DNA of 64,000 nt from Cellulosimicrobium cellulans. Lineage in GTDB: Bacteria > Actinomycetota > Actinomycetes > Actinomycetales > Cellulomonadaceae. Numbering within the stretch: position 1 is the stretch's first letter; each line of letters starts with the position of its first letter. Below the pieces are notes generated by a model that worked only from the letters and a program-made list of their open reading frames with translations, made no database searches and was not told the DNA's origin. Both the position numbers and the translations under genes were made by a program. Of this stretch, positions 1-7,872 are shown one piece after another. Location of the stretch: assembly GCF_016907755.1 (NCBI RefSeq), contig NZ_JAFBCN010000001.1:1674001-1738000 (forward strand). The letters run 5' to 3'.

Positions 1-93
1 CCTGAGGCTGTCGCCGCGCGCCGTGGTCTCCCGCTCGAGGACGTGGCTCCGGCCGCGCTCCTGCGTGCCCGTGCTGCGGGGGTGAACGCCTGA
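1..93 (+). CDS. rpsE: 30S ribosomal protein uS5, C-terminal end (partial)
   Basis: Only the last 30 codons are present; the gene enters from the left edge. The frame reads [17 protein letters not shown] and ends in GVNA before TGA at 91-93, which matches the C-terminal tail of uS5. The TGA overlaps the rpmD ATG by one base (TGATG), the usual tight spc-operon junction. The body of the protein and its RNA-binding domain lie outside the window. Confidence 0.9.
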   Translation, partial: PEAVAARRGLPLEDVAPAALLRARAAGVNA

Positions 94-275
94 TGGCCAG
101 GCTCAAGGTGACCCAGACGAAGTCCGCCATCGGCGGCAAGCAGAACCAGCGCGACACGCTGCGCACTCTGGGCCTCAAGCGGATCGGCGACACCGCCGTG
201 AAGGAGGACCGCCCGGAGATCCGCGGCATGGTCGCGACGGTGGCGCACCTCGTCACCGTTGAGGAGGTCGAGTGA
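93..275 (+). CDS. rpmD: 50S ribosomal protein uL30
   Basis: This is a 60-residue uL30 of normal bacterial length ([14 protein letters not shown] at the N-terminus, then [14 protein letters not shown]). It is a component of the large ribosomal subunit. It sits between rpsE and rplO in the conserved spc-operon order, overlapping rpsE by one base, and its stop lies within three bases of the rplO start. Translation is therefore very likely coupled to both neighbours. Confidence 0.97.
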   Translation: MARLKVTQTKSAIGGKQNQRDTLRTLGLKRIGDTAVKEDRPEIRGMVATVAHLVTVEEVE

Positions 276-277
276 CC

Positions 278-844
278 ATGGCTGAGAAGGCCACCAAGGA
301 GACCGCCGAGGCTCCGAAGAAGAAGGCTGCTGCGAAGGCCCCCGCGAAGGCGGAGACCGCTACTGCTGCGAAGCAGTCGGGCAAGCAGACCGAGGGTGCC
401 GGCGGCACGCTCAAGATCCACCACCTGCGTCCGGCTCCCGGCGCCAAGAAGGCCAAGACCCGCGTGGGTCGTGGTGAGGCGTCGAAGGGTAAGACGGCGG
501 GCCGCGGTACCAAGGGTACGAAGGCTCGTTACCAGGTTCCCGAGCGCTTCGAGGGCGGGCAGATGCCTCTGCACATGCGCCTCCCGAAGCTGCGCGGCTT
601 CAAGAACCCGTTCCGCACCGAGTACCAGGTCGTGAACCTGGACAAGCTCGCGGCGCTGTACCCCGAGGGTGGCCAGGTCACCGTCGAGGACCTCGTCGCG
701 AAGGGCGCGGTCCGCAAGGGCCAGCTCGTGAAGGTGCTGGGCACGGGCGAGATCACCGTCAAGCTCGAGGTCGCGGTCGACGCCCTCTCGGGCGCGGCTC
801 GCGAGAAGATCCTCGCGGCCGGCGGCTCGGTCTCGGAGGACTGA
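278..844 (+). CDS. rplO: 50S ribosomal protein uL15
   Basis: The conserved uL15 core begins near residue 44 ([14 protein letters not shown], then the glycine-rich [18 protein letters not shown] segment). Before it lies a roughly 43-residue extension of Ala, Lys, Glu and Thr that most uL15 proteins lack; it looks disordered and basic. I chose ATG at 278, about ten bases after GAGGAGG; an in-frame GTG at 272 overlaps the rpmD stop and would add two residues. This is the last gene of the spc block before secY. A strong hairpin follows directly, so transcription may be reduced here. Confidence 0.95.
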   Translation: MAEKATKETAEAPKKKAAAKAPAKAETATAAKQSGKQTEGAGGTLKIHHLRPAPGAKKAKTRVGRGEASKGKTAGRGTKGTKARYQVPERFEGGQMPLHMRLPKLRGFKNPFRTEYQVVNLDKLAALYPEGGQVTVEDLVAKGAVRKGQLVKVLGTGEITVKLEVAVDALSGAAREKILAAGGSVSED

Positions 845-851
845 CACCCCT

Positions 852-891
852 GGACAGGGCCGGTGGCGCACACGCGCCGTCGGCCCTGTCC
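852..891 (+). terminator. Hairpin after rplO
   Basis: An 11-bp perfect stem pairs 852-862 with 881-891, with a nested 5-bp stem (865-869 with 874-878). It begins eight bases after the rplO stop. There is no U-tract, as is common for GC-rich actinobacterial terminators. It lies in the 308-base interval before secY. The rest of that interval holds only a promoter-like element near 1038-1068. Confidence 0.7.
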
Positions 892-1037
892 GCGTCTGGG
901 AACGTCTTCCTGCACGACCCGTGGTCCGTCCGGCAGCGCGCCACGGTTAGACTCTCCGACGGTTGTCTCCCCGCACCCCGGGGTGACCGCCGTCACTCTC
1001 AGGTCCACGGTCGGTCCGTCCGGTCGTCGGGACCGAC

Positions 1038-1068
1038 TTGCCGTTCGACGCGGCGCTACGGCTAGGGT
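1038..1068 (+). promoter_or_regulatory. Possible secY promoter
   Basis: TTGCCG at 1038-1043 and TAGGGT at 1063-1068 are separated by 19 bases and lie 85 bases before the secY start, downstream of the rplO hairpin. The -10 fits the actinobacterial TANNNT pattern, but the spacing is long. A promoter at this spot would let secY-adk-map be transcribed independently of the spc operon. Confidence 0.4.
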
Positions 1069-1152
1069 GCCTCTTGGCGCCCGTGCCGTGCGTCACACCT
1101 CGCCGGGCCTCCCGGCGACACGACATCCCGCCTCGGCGGGCCAGGAGGATAG

Positions 1153-2451
1153 GTGCTCAGCGCATTCGCCCGGGCTTTCCGGACGCCCGACCTGCGGCGC
1201 AAGCTGCTGTTCACGATCGCGATCATGGCGATCTTCCGGGTGGGGTCGTTCATCCCCACGCCGGGTGTGGACTACCCCAACGTGCAGCAGTGCATCCAGG
1301 AGACCGCCGACGGCAACGACCTGCTCGGCCTCGTCAACCTCTTCAGCGGTGGCGCACTGCTCCAGCTGTCGATCTTCGCGCTCGGCATCATGCCGTACAT
1401 CACCGCGAGCATCATCGTCCAGCTGCTGCGCGTCGTGATCCCTCGCTTCGAGGCGCTCCACAAGGAGGGGCAGTCGGGCCAGTCGAAGCTGACGCAGTAC
1501 ACGCGCTACCTGACGATCGCGCTCGCCATCCTCCAGTCGACGACCGTCATCACGACGGCGCGCAACGGCCTGCTCTTCCAGGGCTGCTCCGTGGACGTCA
1601 TCCCCGACGGCAGCTTCGTGACGATGGCGCTCATGGTCATCACCATGACCGCGGGCACCGGCCTCATCATGTGGCTCGGCGAGCTCATCACCGAGCGCGG
1701 CGTCGGCAACGGCATGTCGCTCCTCATCTTCACGTCGATCGCCGCGAGCTTCCCGACCGCACTGTGGTCGATCGCCGGCGGCGCGAACGGCGCGACGAAC
1801 TTCATCATCATGATCGCGGTCATCGTGGTTGTCATCGGCCTCGTCGTGTTCGTCGAGCAGTCCCAGCGTCGCGTGCCGGTCCAGTACGCCAAGCGCATGG
1901 TCGGGCGCCGCATGTACGGCGGGTCGAGCACCTACATCCCGATCAAGATCAACATGGCCGGCGTCATCCCGGTGATCTTCGCGGCGTCGCTGCTCGCCGT
2001 CCCGGGCCTCATCGCGCAGTTCGGCGACCAGAGCGCCGACTGGGTCATCTGGGTCAGCACGAACCTCGCCGACCCGGCCGCGCCGCTGCACATCGTGCTG
2101 TACGTGCTGATGATCCTGTTCTTCTGCTTCTTCTACACGTCGATCACGTTCAACCCGGACGAGGTCGCGGACAACATGAAGAAGTACGGCGGCTTCATCC
2201 CCGGCATCCGTGCCGGCCGGCCGACCGCCGAGTACCTCGACTACGTCATCACCCGCATCACGTCCGCGGGCTCCATCTACCTCGCGCTCGTCGCCCTGCT
2301 GCCGACGCTGGTCCTCATCGGGCTCGGCGTGAGCACGAACATCCCGTTCGGTGGCTCCTCGATCATCATCGTCGTCGGCGTCGGCCTGGAGACGGTCAAG
2401 CAGATCAACTCCCAGCTGCAGCAGCGCCACTACGAAGGGTTCCTCCGTTGA
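1153..2451 (+). CDS. secY: Protein translocase subunit SecY
   Basis: SecY forms the protein-conducting channel of the Sec translocon in the cytoplasmic membrane. The 432-residue length and about ten hydrophobic segments match the family. The N-terminus (MLSAFARAFRTPDLRRK) leads straight into the first membrane segment, and the cytoplasmic-loop motif GGSSTYIPIKINMAGVIP is present. The GTG start at 1153 follows AGGAGG at 1143-1148. The stop overlaps the TTG start of adk, so SecY and Adk are probably translated together. The secY-adk-map order is standard in Actinobacteria. Confidence 0.98.
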   Translation: MLSAFARAFRTPDLRRKLLFTIAIMAIFRVGSFIPTPGVDYPNVQQCIQETADGNDLLGLVNLFSGGALLQLSIFALGIMPYITASIIVQLLRVVIPRFEALHKEGQSGQSKLTQYTRYLTIALAILQSTTVITTARNGLLFQGCSVDVIPDGSFVTMALMVITMTAGTGLIMWLGELITERGVGNGMSLLIFTSIAASFPTALWSIAGGANGATNFIIMIAVIVVVIGLVVFVEQSQRRVPVQYAKRMVGRRMYGGSSTYIPIKINMAGVIPVIFAASLLAVPGLIAQFGDQSADWVIWVSTNLADPAAPLHIVLYVLMILFFCFFYTSITFNPDEVADNMKKYGGFIPGIRAGRPTAEYLDYVITRITSAGSIYLALVALLPTLVLIGLGVSTNIPFGGSSIIIVVGVGLETVKQINSQLQQRHYEGFLR

Positions 2452-3059
2452 GCAACGCCACCGACGGCCAGTCCGCCTCGCGTCCCGCGCGCCTCGTCAT
2501 CATGGGCCCGCAGGGCGCAGGCAAGGGGACCCAGGCCGCCCGGCTCGCCGAGCAGCTCGCCATCCCCGCGATCTCGACCGGAGACATCTTCCGGGCGAAC
2601 ATCAAGGGCGGCACGGAGCTCGGCCGGCTCGCGCAGGAGTACACCGCGAAGGGCGACCTGGTCCCCGACTCGGTGACGAACGCGATGGTGCGCGACCGCC
2701 TCGCCCAGGAGGACGCGGCGCAGGGGTTCATCCTCGACGGCTACCCGCGCAACGCGGCCCAGGTCGTCGAGCTCGACACGATCCTCGCGGACCTGGGCGT
2801 CGCCCTGGACGGCGTCGTGGAGCTCACGGCGGACCGTGACGAGCTCCTCGCGCGCCTGGCGAAGCGTGCGGAGATCGAGGGCCGCGAGGACGACACCGAG
2901 GAGGCCATCGCGCGCCGCCTCGACATCTACGCCGAGCAGACGGCGCCGCTCACGTCCGCCTACGAGGAGCGCGGCCTGCTCGTCCGCGTCGACGGCATCG
3001 GCGACGTCGACGAGATCACCGGACGCATCGTCTCGGCGCTGACCGCGCTCGTCGGCTGA
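2448..3059 (+). CDS. adk: Adenylate kinase, short LID form
   Basis: The enzyme catalyses ATP + AMP to 2 ADP in the cytoplasm. The P-loop GPQGAGKGTQ is near residues 19-28, followed by the AMP-binding TGDIFR and the DGYPR motif. The LID is reduced to a short RAEIEGREDDTEE segment without zinc cysteines, as in mycobacterial Adk. The start is TTG at 2448, overlapping the secY TGA; this gives 203 residues with a roughly 15-residue tail before the first strand. The next in-frame ATG (2502) would remove the first strand, so the TTG start is favoured. Confidence 0.95.
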   Translation: MSNATDGQSASRPARLVIMGPQGAGKGTQAARLAEQLAIPAISTGDIFRANIKGGTELGRLAQEYTAKGDLVPDSVTNAMVRDRLAQEDAAQGFILDGYPRNAAQVVELDTILADLGVALDGVVELTADRDELLARLAKRAEIEGREDDTEEAIARRLDIYAEQTAPLTSAYEERGLLVRVDGIGDVDEITGRIVSALTALVG

Positions 3060-3099
3060 GCACCGGCAGTTCGTCCGTAGGGTTCTGGGGAGCAGCAGG

Positions 3100-3936
3100 G
3101 TGTTCGGTCGCGAGCGCATCGAGTACAAGACGCACGACCAGGTCCGGTCCATGCGGAGCGCCGGCCTGGTGGTCGCGCGGGCGCTCGAGACGGTCCGTGA
3201 GACGGTCCGTCCGGGCATGACGACGGCAGACCTGGACGCGCTCGCCGCCGCGGTGATCGCGGACGCCGGTGCGACGCCGTCGTTCCTCGGCTACGAGGGC
3301 TACCCGGCGTCGCTCTGCGTGTCGGTGAACGACGAGGTCGTGCACGGCATCCCGGGCCAGCGCGAGCTGCGCCCGGGCGACATCGTCTCCGTCGACTGCG
3401 GGGCGATCGTCGACGGCTGGCACGGAGACTCGGCGGTCTCGTTCGTCCTCGGCGAGGGCGAGCCGCAGGACGCGGCGCTCGTGGAGGCGACGCGCCGGGC
3501 GATGTGGGCGGGCATCGCCGCGCTCGCGACGAGCGAGCGGCTCGGTGAGGTGGGCGCCGCCATCGAGGACTCGGTCCGGATCTCGGGTGAGTCCGACGGT
3601 GTCTCCTACGGGATCGTCGAGGAGTACGTGGGGCACGGGATCGGCTCCGCGATGCACCAGCCGCCGGACGTCCCGAACTACCGGACGCGCGAGAAGGGTC
3701 CGCGGCTGCGCCCAGGCATGTGCCTCGCGATCGAGCCGATGCTGACGCTCGGCGACCGCTTCACCGAGGTCTGCGAGGACGACTGGACGGTCGTGACCGA
3801 CGACGGTGCCCGTGCGGCGCACTGGGAGCACAGCGTCGCGATCCTCGACGAGGGGATCTGGGTCCTCACCGCACCCGACGGCGGAGCGGCCGAGCTTGCG
3901 GAGCTCGGCGTCCGCGTCGCGCCCCTCGCGGTCTGA
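3100..3936 (+). CDS. map: Type I methionine aminopeptidase
   Basis: This enzyme removes the initiator methionine from nascent proteins after deformylation. All five metal ligands are visible in context: Asp in VDCGA, Asp in HGDSA, His in GHGIG, Glu in IEPM and Glu in WEHSV. The 278-residue length suits the actinobacterial type I enzyme without the N-terminal zinc-finger extension. The GTG start at 3100 lies 40 bases after adk and behind a purine-rich GGGAGCAGCAGG. It functions with the peptide deformylase encoded at 17054-17689. Confidence 0.97.
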   Translation: MFGRERIEYKTHDQVRSMRSAGLVVARALETVRETVRPGMTTADLDALAAAVIADAGATPSFLGYEGYPASLCVSVNDEVVHGIPGQRELRPGDIVSVDCGAIVDGWHGDSAVSFVLGEGEPQDAALVEATRRAMWAGIAALATSERLGEVGAAIEDSVRISGESDGVSYGIVEEYVGHGIGSAMHQPPDVPNYRTREKGPRLRPGMCLAIEPMLTLGDRFTEVCEDDWTVVTDDGARAAHWEHSVAILDEGIWVLTAPDGGAAELAELGVRVAPLAV

Positions 3937-4044
3937 CCTCGCGTCCCGCCAGCCGCGCCGGTACAGCCTCGCGTGCGGCGGGGGAGTGACGCGTCGCACG
4001 ACTCCCGAGGCACGCCACGGTTTCGCGACTCTTGTCGGATGCCG

Positions 4045-4050
4045 TAGGAT
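4045..4050 (+). promoter_or_regulatory. Possible -10 box upstream of infA
   Basis: TAGGAT at 4045-4050 fits TANNNT and lies in the 277-base map-infA interval, giving an mRNA leader of about 155 bases. No convincing -35 hexamer sits at the proper distance. Apart from this I see nothing definite in the interval. Confidence 0.35.
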
Positions 4051-4213
4051 GGTCCGTCGGGTGTAGTCCGTGCACGTCGTTCAACCGGCCCCCGTCCCTC
4101 GGGACCCGGGCGACCGACCCCGCACGCGGCTCCACGCACCTCCCACGAACGGACGGCCTCGGGTCGGGCGTGCGCGGGAGTACCAGCAGTTCAGACGAGA
4201 GTTAGCGGAGGAC

Positions 4214-4435
4214 ATGGCAAAGAAGGACGGTGTCATCGAGATCGAGGGCAGCGTGGTCGAGGCCCTGCCGAACGCGATGTTCCGCGTGGAGCTGGCCAAC
4301 GGTCACAAGGTTCTCGCGCACATCTCGGGCAAGATGCGCCAGCACTACATCCGGATCCTCCCCGAGGACCGGGTCGTGGTCGAGCTGAGCCCGTACGACC
4401 TGTCCCGCGGCCGGATCGTCTACCGCTACAAGTAG
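4214..4435 (+). CDS. infA: Translation initiation factor IF-1
   Basis: IF-1 binds the A site of the 30S subunit during initiation. The 73-residue sequence ([20 protein letters not shown]) is a typical S1/OB-fold IF-1, ending in [15 protein letters not shown] at 4214 is preceded by GGAGGAC. It is followed by rpmJ and then rpsM, the conserved actinobacterial order. It has a long leader of its own, so it may head a separate transcript. Confidence 0.98.
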   Translation: MAKKDGVIEIEGSVVEALPNAMFRVELANGHKVLAHISGKMRQHYIRILPEDRVVVELSPYDLSRGRIVYRYK

Positions 4436-4529
4436 TCGCCACGCGTCCACCCACTCACCCGCCTCACCACCCGGACCCCGGACCGCTCGTCGGTCGCGCC
4501 CGGAGCGGGGCACCACTGAGGGAACGAAG

Positions 4530-4643
4530 ATGAAGGTCAAGCCCAGCGTCAAGAAGATCTGCGACAAGTGCAAGGTGATCCGCCGGCACGGTCGCGTCAT
4601 GGTGATCTGCGAGAACCTGCGGCACAAGCAGCGCCAGGGCTGA
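4530..4643 (+). CDS. rpmJ: 50S ribosomal protein bL36
   Basis: This is a 37-residue zinc-ribbon ribosomal protein, [18 protein letters not shown] then [16 protein letters not shown]. The Cys-x2-Cys pair, the third Cys and the following His of the zinc-binding form are all present, so this is the zinc-dependent (C+) paralogue. ATG at 4530 follows GAGGGAACGA. It sits between infA and rpsM as expected. Zinc-free paralogues, if any, lie elsewhere. Confidence 0.97.
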   Translation: MKVKPSVKKICDKCKVIRRHGRVMVICENLRHKQRQG

Positions 4644-4661
4644 GCCCGCGCCTGCGCCACG

Positions 4662-4832
4662 GGTGACGGTCCCTCGGGACCGCAGTCACCAGGTCGCTCG
4701 TCATGTCGACGGCCGGCCACCAGCGCACCACCACGAACCTGCTCGGCACCCCGGACGCGAGTCCGGGAGGAGAACGCCACGGGCAGGCGAACCCCCGGCT
4801 CGGAGGCCGGGGCCCACGGAGCTCCCCGTGGG
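4662..4832 (+). promoter_or_regulatory. Structured leader between rpmJ and rpsM
   Basis: The 237-base interval holds four predicted hairpins. They are 4662-4690 (two 6-bp blocks with a small bulge), 4751-4766 (6-bp stem), 4793-4812 (7-bp stem) and 4813-4832 (7-bp stem, back to back with the previous one). This is more structure than a plain spacer needs. It may attenuate or autoregulate the rpsM operon. No clear promoter was found. Confidence 0.4.
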
Positions 4833-4880
4833 AGGGCAGTGCGACAGACCTCCGACGAAGCACGAGGAGCCGAAAGGCAC

Positions 4881-5255
4881 ATGGCACGTCTCATCGGCGT
4901 CGACCTCCCCCGCGACAAGCGGCTCGAGGTCGCGCTCACCTACATCTACGGCGTCGGCCGTACCCGCGCCCAGCAGACGCTGGCCGCGACCGGCATCAGC
5001 CCGGACGCGCGCGTGAAGGATCTCGGCGACGCCGAGCTCGTCGCGCTCCGCGACTACCTCGAGGGCAACTACAAGCTCGAGGGTGACCTCCGTCGTGAGG
5101 TGGCCGCCGACATCCGCCGCAAGGTCGAGATCGGCACCTACCAGGGCCTGCGTCACCGCCGCGGCCTTCCTGTGCGCGGCCAGCGCACCAAGACCAACGC
5201 GCGTACGCGCAAGGGACCCAAGCGCACCGTGGCCGGCAAGAAGAAGGCCCGCTGA
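4881..5255 (+). CDS. rpsM: 30S ribosomal protein uS13
   Basis: uS13 sits in the head of the small subunit and contacts the 50S subunit and P-site tRNA. The 124-residue sequence begins [20 protein letters not shown] and contains the [20 protein letters not shown] motif. ATG at 4881 follows GAGGAGCCGAAAGG. It is the first gene of the alpha-operon block (rpsM-rpsK-rpoA-rplQ). The conserved basic C-terminal tail (KKKAR) is present. Confidence 0.98.
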   Translation: MARLIGVDLPRDKRLEVALTYIYGVGRTRAQQTLAATGISPDARVKDLGDAELVALRDYLEGNYKLEGDLRREVAADIRRKVEIGTYQGLRHRRGLPVRGQRTKTNARTRKGPKRTVAGKKKAR

Positions 5256-5368
5256 GCCAGTCCGCAGGGCGGGCCCCGCTCGGGTGCTGACGTCGACCGC
5301 ACGGTCCACGTCGTCCCGGTCGGAGATCCCCGCGGTCAGACCACCTCAGACCAGGAGAGAAACGAAAG

Positions 5369-5773
5369 ATGCCTCCCAAGACTCGCGCCGCCGCTGGGCG
5401 CAAGCCTCGTCGCAAGGACAAGAAGAACGTCCCCGCCGGCCAGGCGCACATCAAGAGCACGTTCAACAACACGATCGTGTCGATCACGGACCCGTCGGGC
5501 GCCGTGATCGCGTGGGCCTCCGGCGGCGACGTCGGCTTCAAGGGCTCGCGCAAGTCGACCCCCTTCGCCGCCGGCCTCGCGGCCGAGGCCGCTGCCCGCA
5601 AGGCGCAGGAGCACGGCATGAAGAAGGTCGACGTCTTCGTCAAGGGCCCGGGCTCGGGTCGCGAGACCGCGATCCGCTCGCTGCAGTCGGCCGGCCTCGA
5701 GGTCGGCTCGATCCAGGACGTCACGCCGCAGGCGCACAACGGGTGCCGCCCGCCCAAGCGTCGTCGCGTCTGA
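5369..5773 (+). CDS. rpsK: 30S ribosomal protein uS11
   Basis: uS11 lies on the platform of the 30S subunit. The 134-residue protein carries [15 protein letters not shown] and the C-terminal [18 protein letters not shown], both hallmarks of the family, after a short lysine-rich N-terminus. It lies 113 bases after rpsM. rpsD, which follows rpsK in many bacteria, is absent; a 217-base interval with a strong hairpin separates rpsK from rpoA. Confidence 0.98.
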   Translation: MPPKTRAAAGRKPRRKDKKNVPAGQAHIKSTFNNTIVSITDPSGAVIAWASGGDVGFKGSRKSTPFAAGLAAEAAARKAQEHGMKKVDVFVKGPGSGRETAIRSLQSAGLEVGSIQDVTPQAHNGCRPPKRRRV

Positions 5774-5787
5774 CCCTCGTCGTCGGC

Positions 5788-5839
5788 GTGCCGTCGACGG
5801 TCCGCCCGGTCTCCGACCGGCCGAGCCCGTCGACGGCAC
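5788..5839 (+). promoter_or_regulatory. Nested hairpin between rpsK and rpoA
   Basis: A 13-bp perfect stem pairs 5788-5800 with 5827-5839; a second 5-bp stem (5806-5810 with 5816-5820) sits in its loop. It begins 14 bases after the rpsK stop and about 150 bases before rpoA. It could be a partial terminator or RNA-processing site setting the ratio of ribosomal protein to RNA polymerase alpha transcripts. Confidence 0.5.
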
Positions 5840-5990
5840 CCGTCACGGGGCAGCCGCCTCCTGACGGGGCCGACGCCCCCTTCCCGGCCGGGTGGACAGA
5901 GTCCCGGCCGGGGCCGCGTGCCGCAGGCGCGCACCTCGCCTTGAACCGTGCAGCGTCATATGGCGGACGCTCACCGAAAGGAAACCACCA

Positions 5991-7010
5991 GTGCTGATCG
6001 CACAGCGCCCCACCTTGACCGAAGAGGTCATCTCGGAGAACCGTTCGCGCTTCTCCATCGAGCCGCTGGAGCCGGGCTTCGGCTACACGCTCGGCAACTC
6101 GCTGCGTCGCACGCTGCTGTCGTCCATCCCGGGCGCGGCGGTCACCTCCATCCGCATCGACGGTGTGCTCCACGAGTTCACCACCGTGCCGGGTGTGAAG
6201 GAGGACGTCACCGAGGTCATCCTCAACATCAAGAACCTCGTCGTCTCCTCGGAGAACGACGAGCCCGTCGTGATGTACCTGCGCAAGCAGGGCGCTGGTG
6301 CGGTCACCGCGGCGGACATCGTCCCGCCCGCGGGTGTGGAGGTCCACAACCCCGAGCTGCACATCGCCACGCTCAACGACAAGGGCAAGCTCGAGATCGA
6401 GCTCACCGTCGAGCGTGGCCGTGGGTACGTCTCGGCCTCGCAGAACAAGTCGTTCGACGCCGAGATCGGGCGCATCCCGGTCGATTCGATCTACTCGCCG
6501 GTCCTCAAGGTGACCTACAAGGTCGAGGCGACGCGTGTCGAGCAGCGCACGGACTTCGACAAGCTGGTCGTGGACGTCGAGTCGAAGCCGGCGATCTCGC
6601 CGCGCGACGCGCTCGCGTCGGCGGGCAAGACGCTGGTGGAGCTCTTCGGCCTGGCCCGTGAGCTCAACGTCGAGGCCGAGGGCATCGAGATCGGCCCGTC
6701 GCCGACGGACGCGGCTCTCGCCGCGGACCTGGCGCTGCCGATCGAGGAGCTCAACCTCACGATCCGGTCGTACAACTGCCTCAAGCGCGAGGGCATCCAC
6801 CAGGTGGGCGAGCTCGTCGCACGCAGCGAGGCGGACCTGCTCGACATCCGTAACTTCGGTGCGAAGTCCATCAACGAGGTGAAGGAGAAGCTCGCCGAGC
6901 TCGGTCTGTCCCTCAAGGACTCGCCGCTCGACTTCGACCCGTCGGCCGCCGCGTACTACGACGGCGACGACGACGAGGCGACGTTCTCGGACACCGAGCA
7001 GCAGTACTGA
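5991..7010 (+). CDS. rpoA: DNA-directed RNA polymerase subunit alpha
   Basis: The alpha subunit dimerises to nucleate RNA polymerase assembly. The 339-residue protein has the N-terminal assembly domain ([20 protein letters not shown] near residues 27-46). The C-terminal DNA-binding domain carries [14 protein letters not shown] and [14 protein letters not shown]. It ends in an acidic tail ([18 protein letters not shown]). The GTG start at 5991 follows AAAGGAAACCACCA and gives the standard [13 protein letters not shown]-terminus. rplQ follows after 74 bases. Confidence 0.98.
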   Translation: MLIAQRPTLTEEVISENRSRFSIEPLEPGFGYTLGNSLRRTLLSSIPGAAVTSIRIDGVLHEFTTVPGVKEDVTEVILNIKNLVVSSENDEPVVMYLRKQGAGAVTAADIVPPAGVEVHNPELHIATLNDKGKLEIELTVERGRGYVSASQNKSFDAEIGRIPVDSIYSPVLKVTYKVEATRVEQRTDFDKLVVDVESKPAISPRDALASAGKTLVELFGLARELNVEAEGIEIGPSPTDAALAADLALPIEELNLTIRSYNCLKREGIHQVGELVARSEADLLDIRNFGAKSINEVKEKLAELGLSLKDSPLDFDPSAAAYYDGDDDEATFSDTEQQY

Positions 7011-7084
7011 GCCTGCGGCTCTAGACACCTCAGCGCGTCCGGGTCCGCACCTGCGGCGCGAAAACTTCCCAAGGAGCACATCCC

Positions 7085-7649
7085 ATGCCTACCCCCGCCA
7101 AGGGCCACCGGCTCGGCAGCGGACCGGCTCACGAGCGCCTGATGCTCGCGAACCTGTCCACCCAGCTCTTCGAGCACGGCCGCATCACGACCACCGAGAC
7201 CAAGGCGAAGCGCCTGCGTCCCGTGGCCGAGCGCCTCATCACGTTCGCGAAGCGCGGCGACCTGCACGCGCGTCGTCGCGTCCTGCGCGTCGTGCGCGAC
7301 AAGTCCGTGGTGCACACGCTGTTCACCGAGATCGCCCCGCAGATGGCGGAGCGTGAGGGTGGCTACACCCGCATCACGAAGGTCGGCACGCGCAAGGGCG
7401 ACAACGCGCCCCTCGCGGTGATCGAGCTCGTGACCGAGCCCGTCAGCCCCAAGCAGGCCGTCGTCCGCGAGGCGGAGAAGGCCGCGGAGAAGGCGAGCAA
7501 GAAGAAGGCGGACAAGCCGGCCAAGAAGGCCGACAAGGTCGAGGACGCGCCCGTCGAGGACGCCCCCCGCCGCCGTCGAGGACGCTCCCGTCGAGGACGT
7601 CCAGGACGCGCCCGTCGAGGACGCCGCCGAGGAGAAGAAGGAGGCCTGA
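7085..7649 (+). CDS. rplQ: 50S ribosomal protein bL17, C-terminal tail frameshifted
   Basis: The bL17 core is clear ([20 protein letters not shown] to about residue 118), followed by a Lys/Ala tail and a [10 protein letters not shown] repeat. At the C6 run 7563-7568 the literal frame switches to an Arg-rich sequence and stays open to 7876. With five Cs the frame continues the VEDAP repeat, reads [11 protein letters not shown] and stops at TGA 7647-7649. That stop lies just before a strong terminator. I therefore give 7649 as the end; read literally, the ORF is 263 codons (7085-7876) and overlaps the next gene. An extra base, real or from sequencing, is the simplest explanation. Confidence 0.85.
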
Positions 7650-7689
7650 GCCTCCTCGATCGTCTCTCGGGGTCCTCCGCGACCCCACA

Positions 7690-7727
7690 CCGCAGGGCCC
7701 GGGACCGGTTGGTCTCGGGCCCTGCGG
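7690..7727 (+). terminator. rplQ/alpha-operon terminator
   Basis: A perfect 12-bp GC-rich stem pairs 7690-7701 with 7716-7727, 40 bases after the TGA at 7647-7649. Its place marks the end of the alpha operon. It would lie inside the coding sequence if the literal rplQ frame were used, which argues for the shorter rplQ. Confidence 0.8.
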
Positions 7728-7779
7728 CGTTCTGCCGTGCCGACGGCGCCGGTACGTCCGGGCGTCAGGGTGGCCGCGC

Positions 7780-7845
7780 GAGATCGACCCGTATGTCCGA
7801 GATCGACCTTCCGAGGGTCGAACTCGTGGCGTACGGGTCGATCTC
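7780..7845. repeat. Nested inverted repeat upstream of the hydrolase gene
   Basis: A 14-bp perfect inverted repeat pairs 7780-7793 with 7832-7845. Inside it, 7799-7808 pairs with 7816-7825 with one mismatch. The core GAGATCGACC occurs twice directly (7780-7789 and 7799-7808), once inverted and once degenerately inverted. It lies between the alpha-operon terminator and the -10 box of the hydrolase gene. It could be an operator array or a dispersed palindromic element. Confidence 0.7.
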
Positions 7846-7860
7846 CGGTCGGGGAGGGCC

Positions 7861-7866
7861 TACGGT
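7861..7866 (+). promoter_or_regulatory. Leaderless -10 box of the hydrolase gene
   Basis: TACGGT lies six bases before the GTG at 7873, placing the transcription start at or next to the start codon. It implies the hydrolase has its own promoter rather than reading through from rplQ. Confidence 0.55.
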
Positions 7867-7872
7867 CGAGAC

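Noticed and set aside
1093-2430. A 445-codon minus-strand ORF opposite secY
   Set aside because: It is highly charged, Asp/Arg/Glu-rich low complexity that mirrors secY third-position GC bias. It has no domain and the plus strand is a clear SecY.
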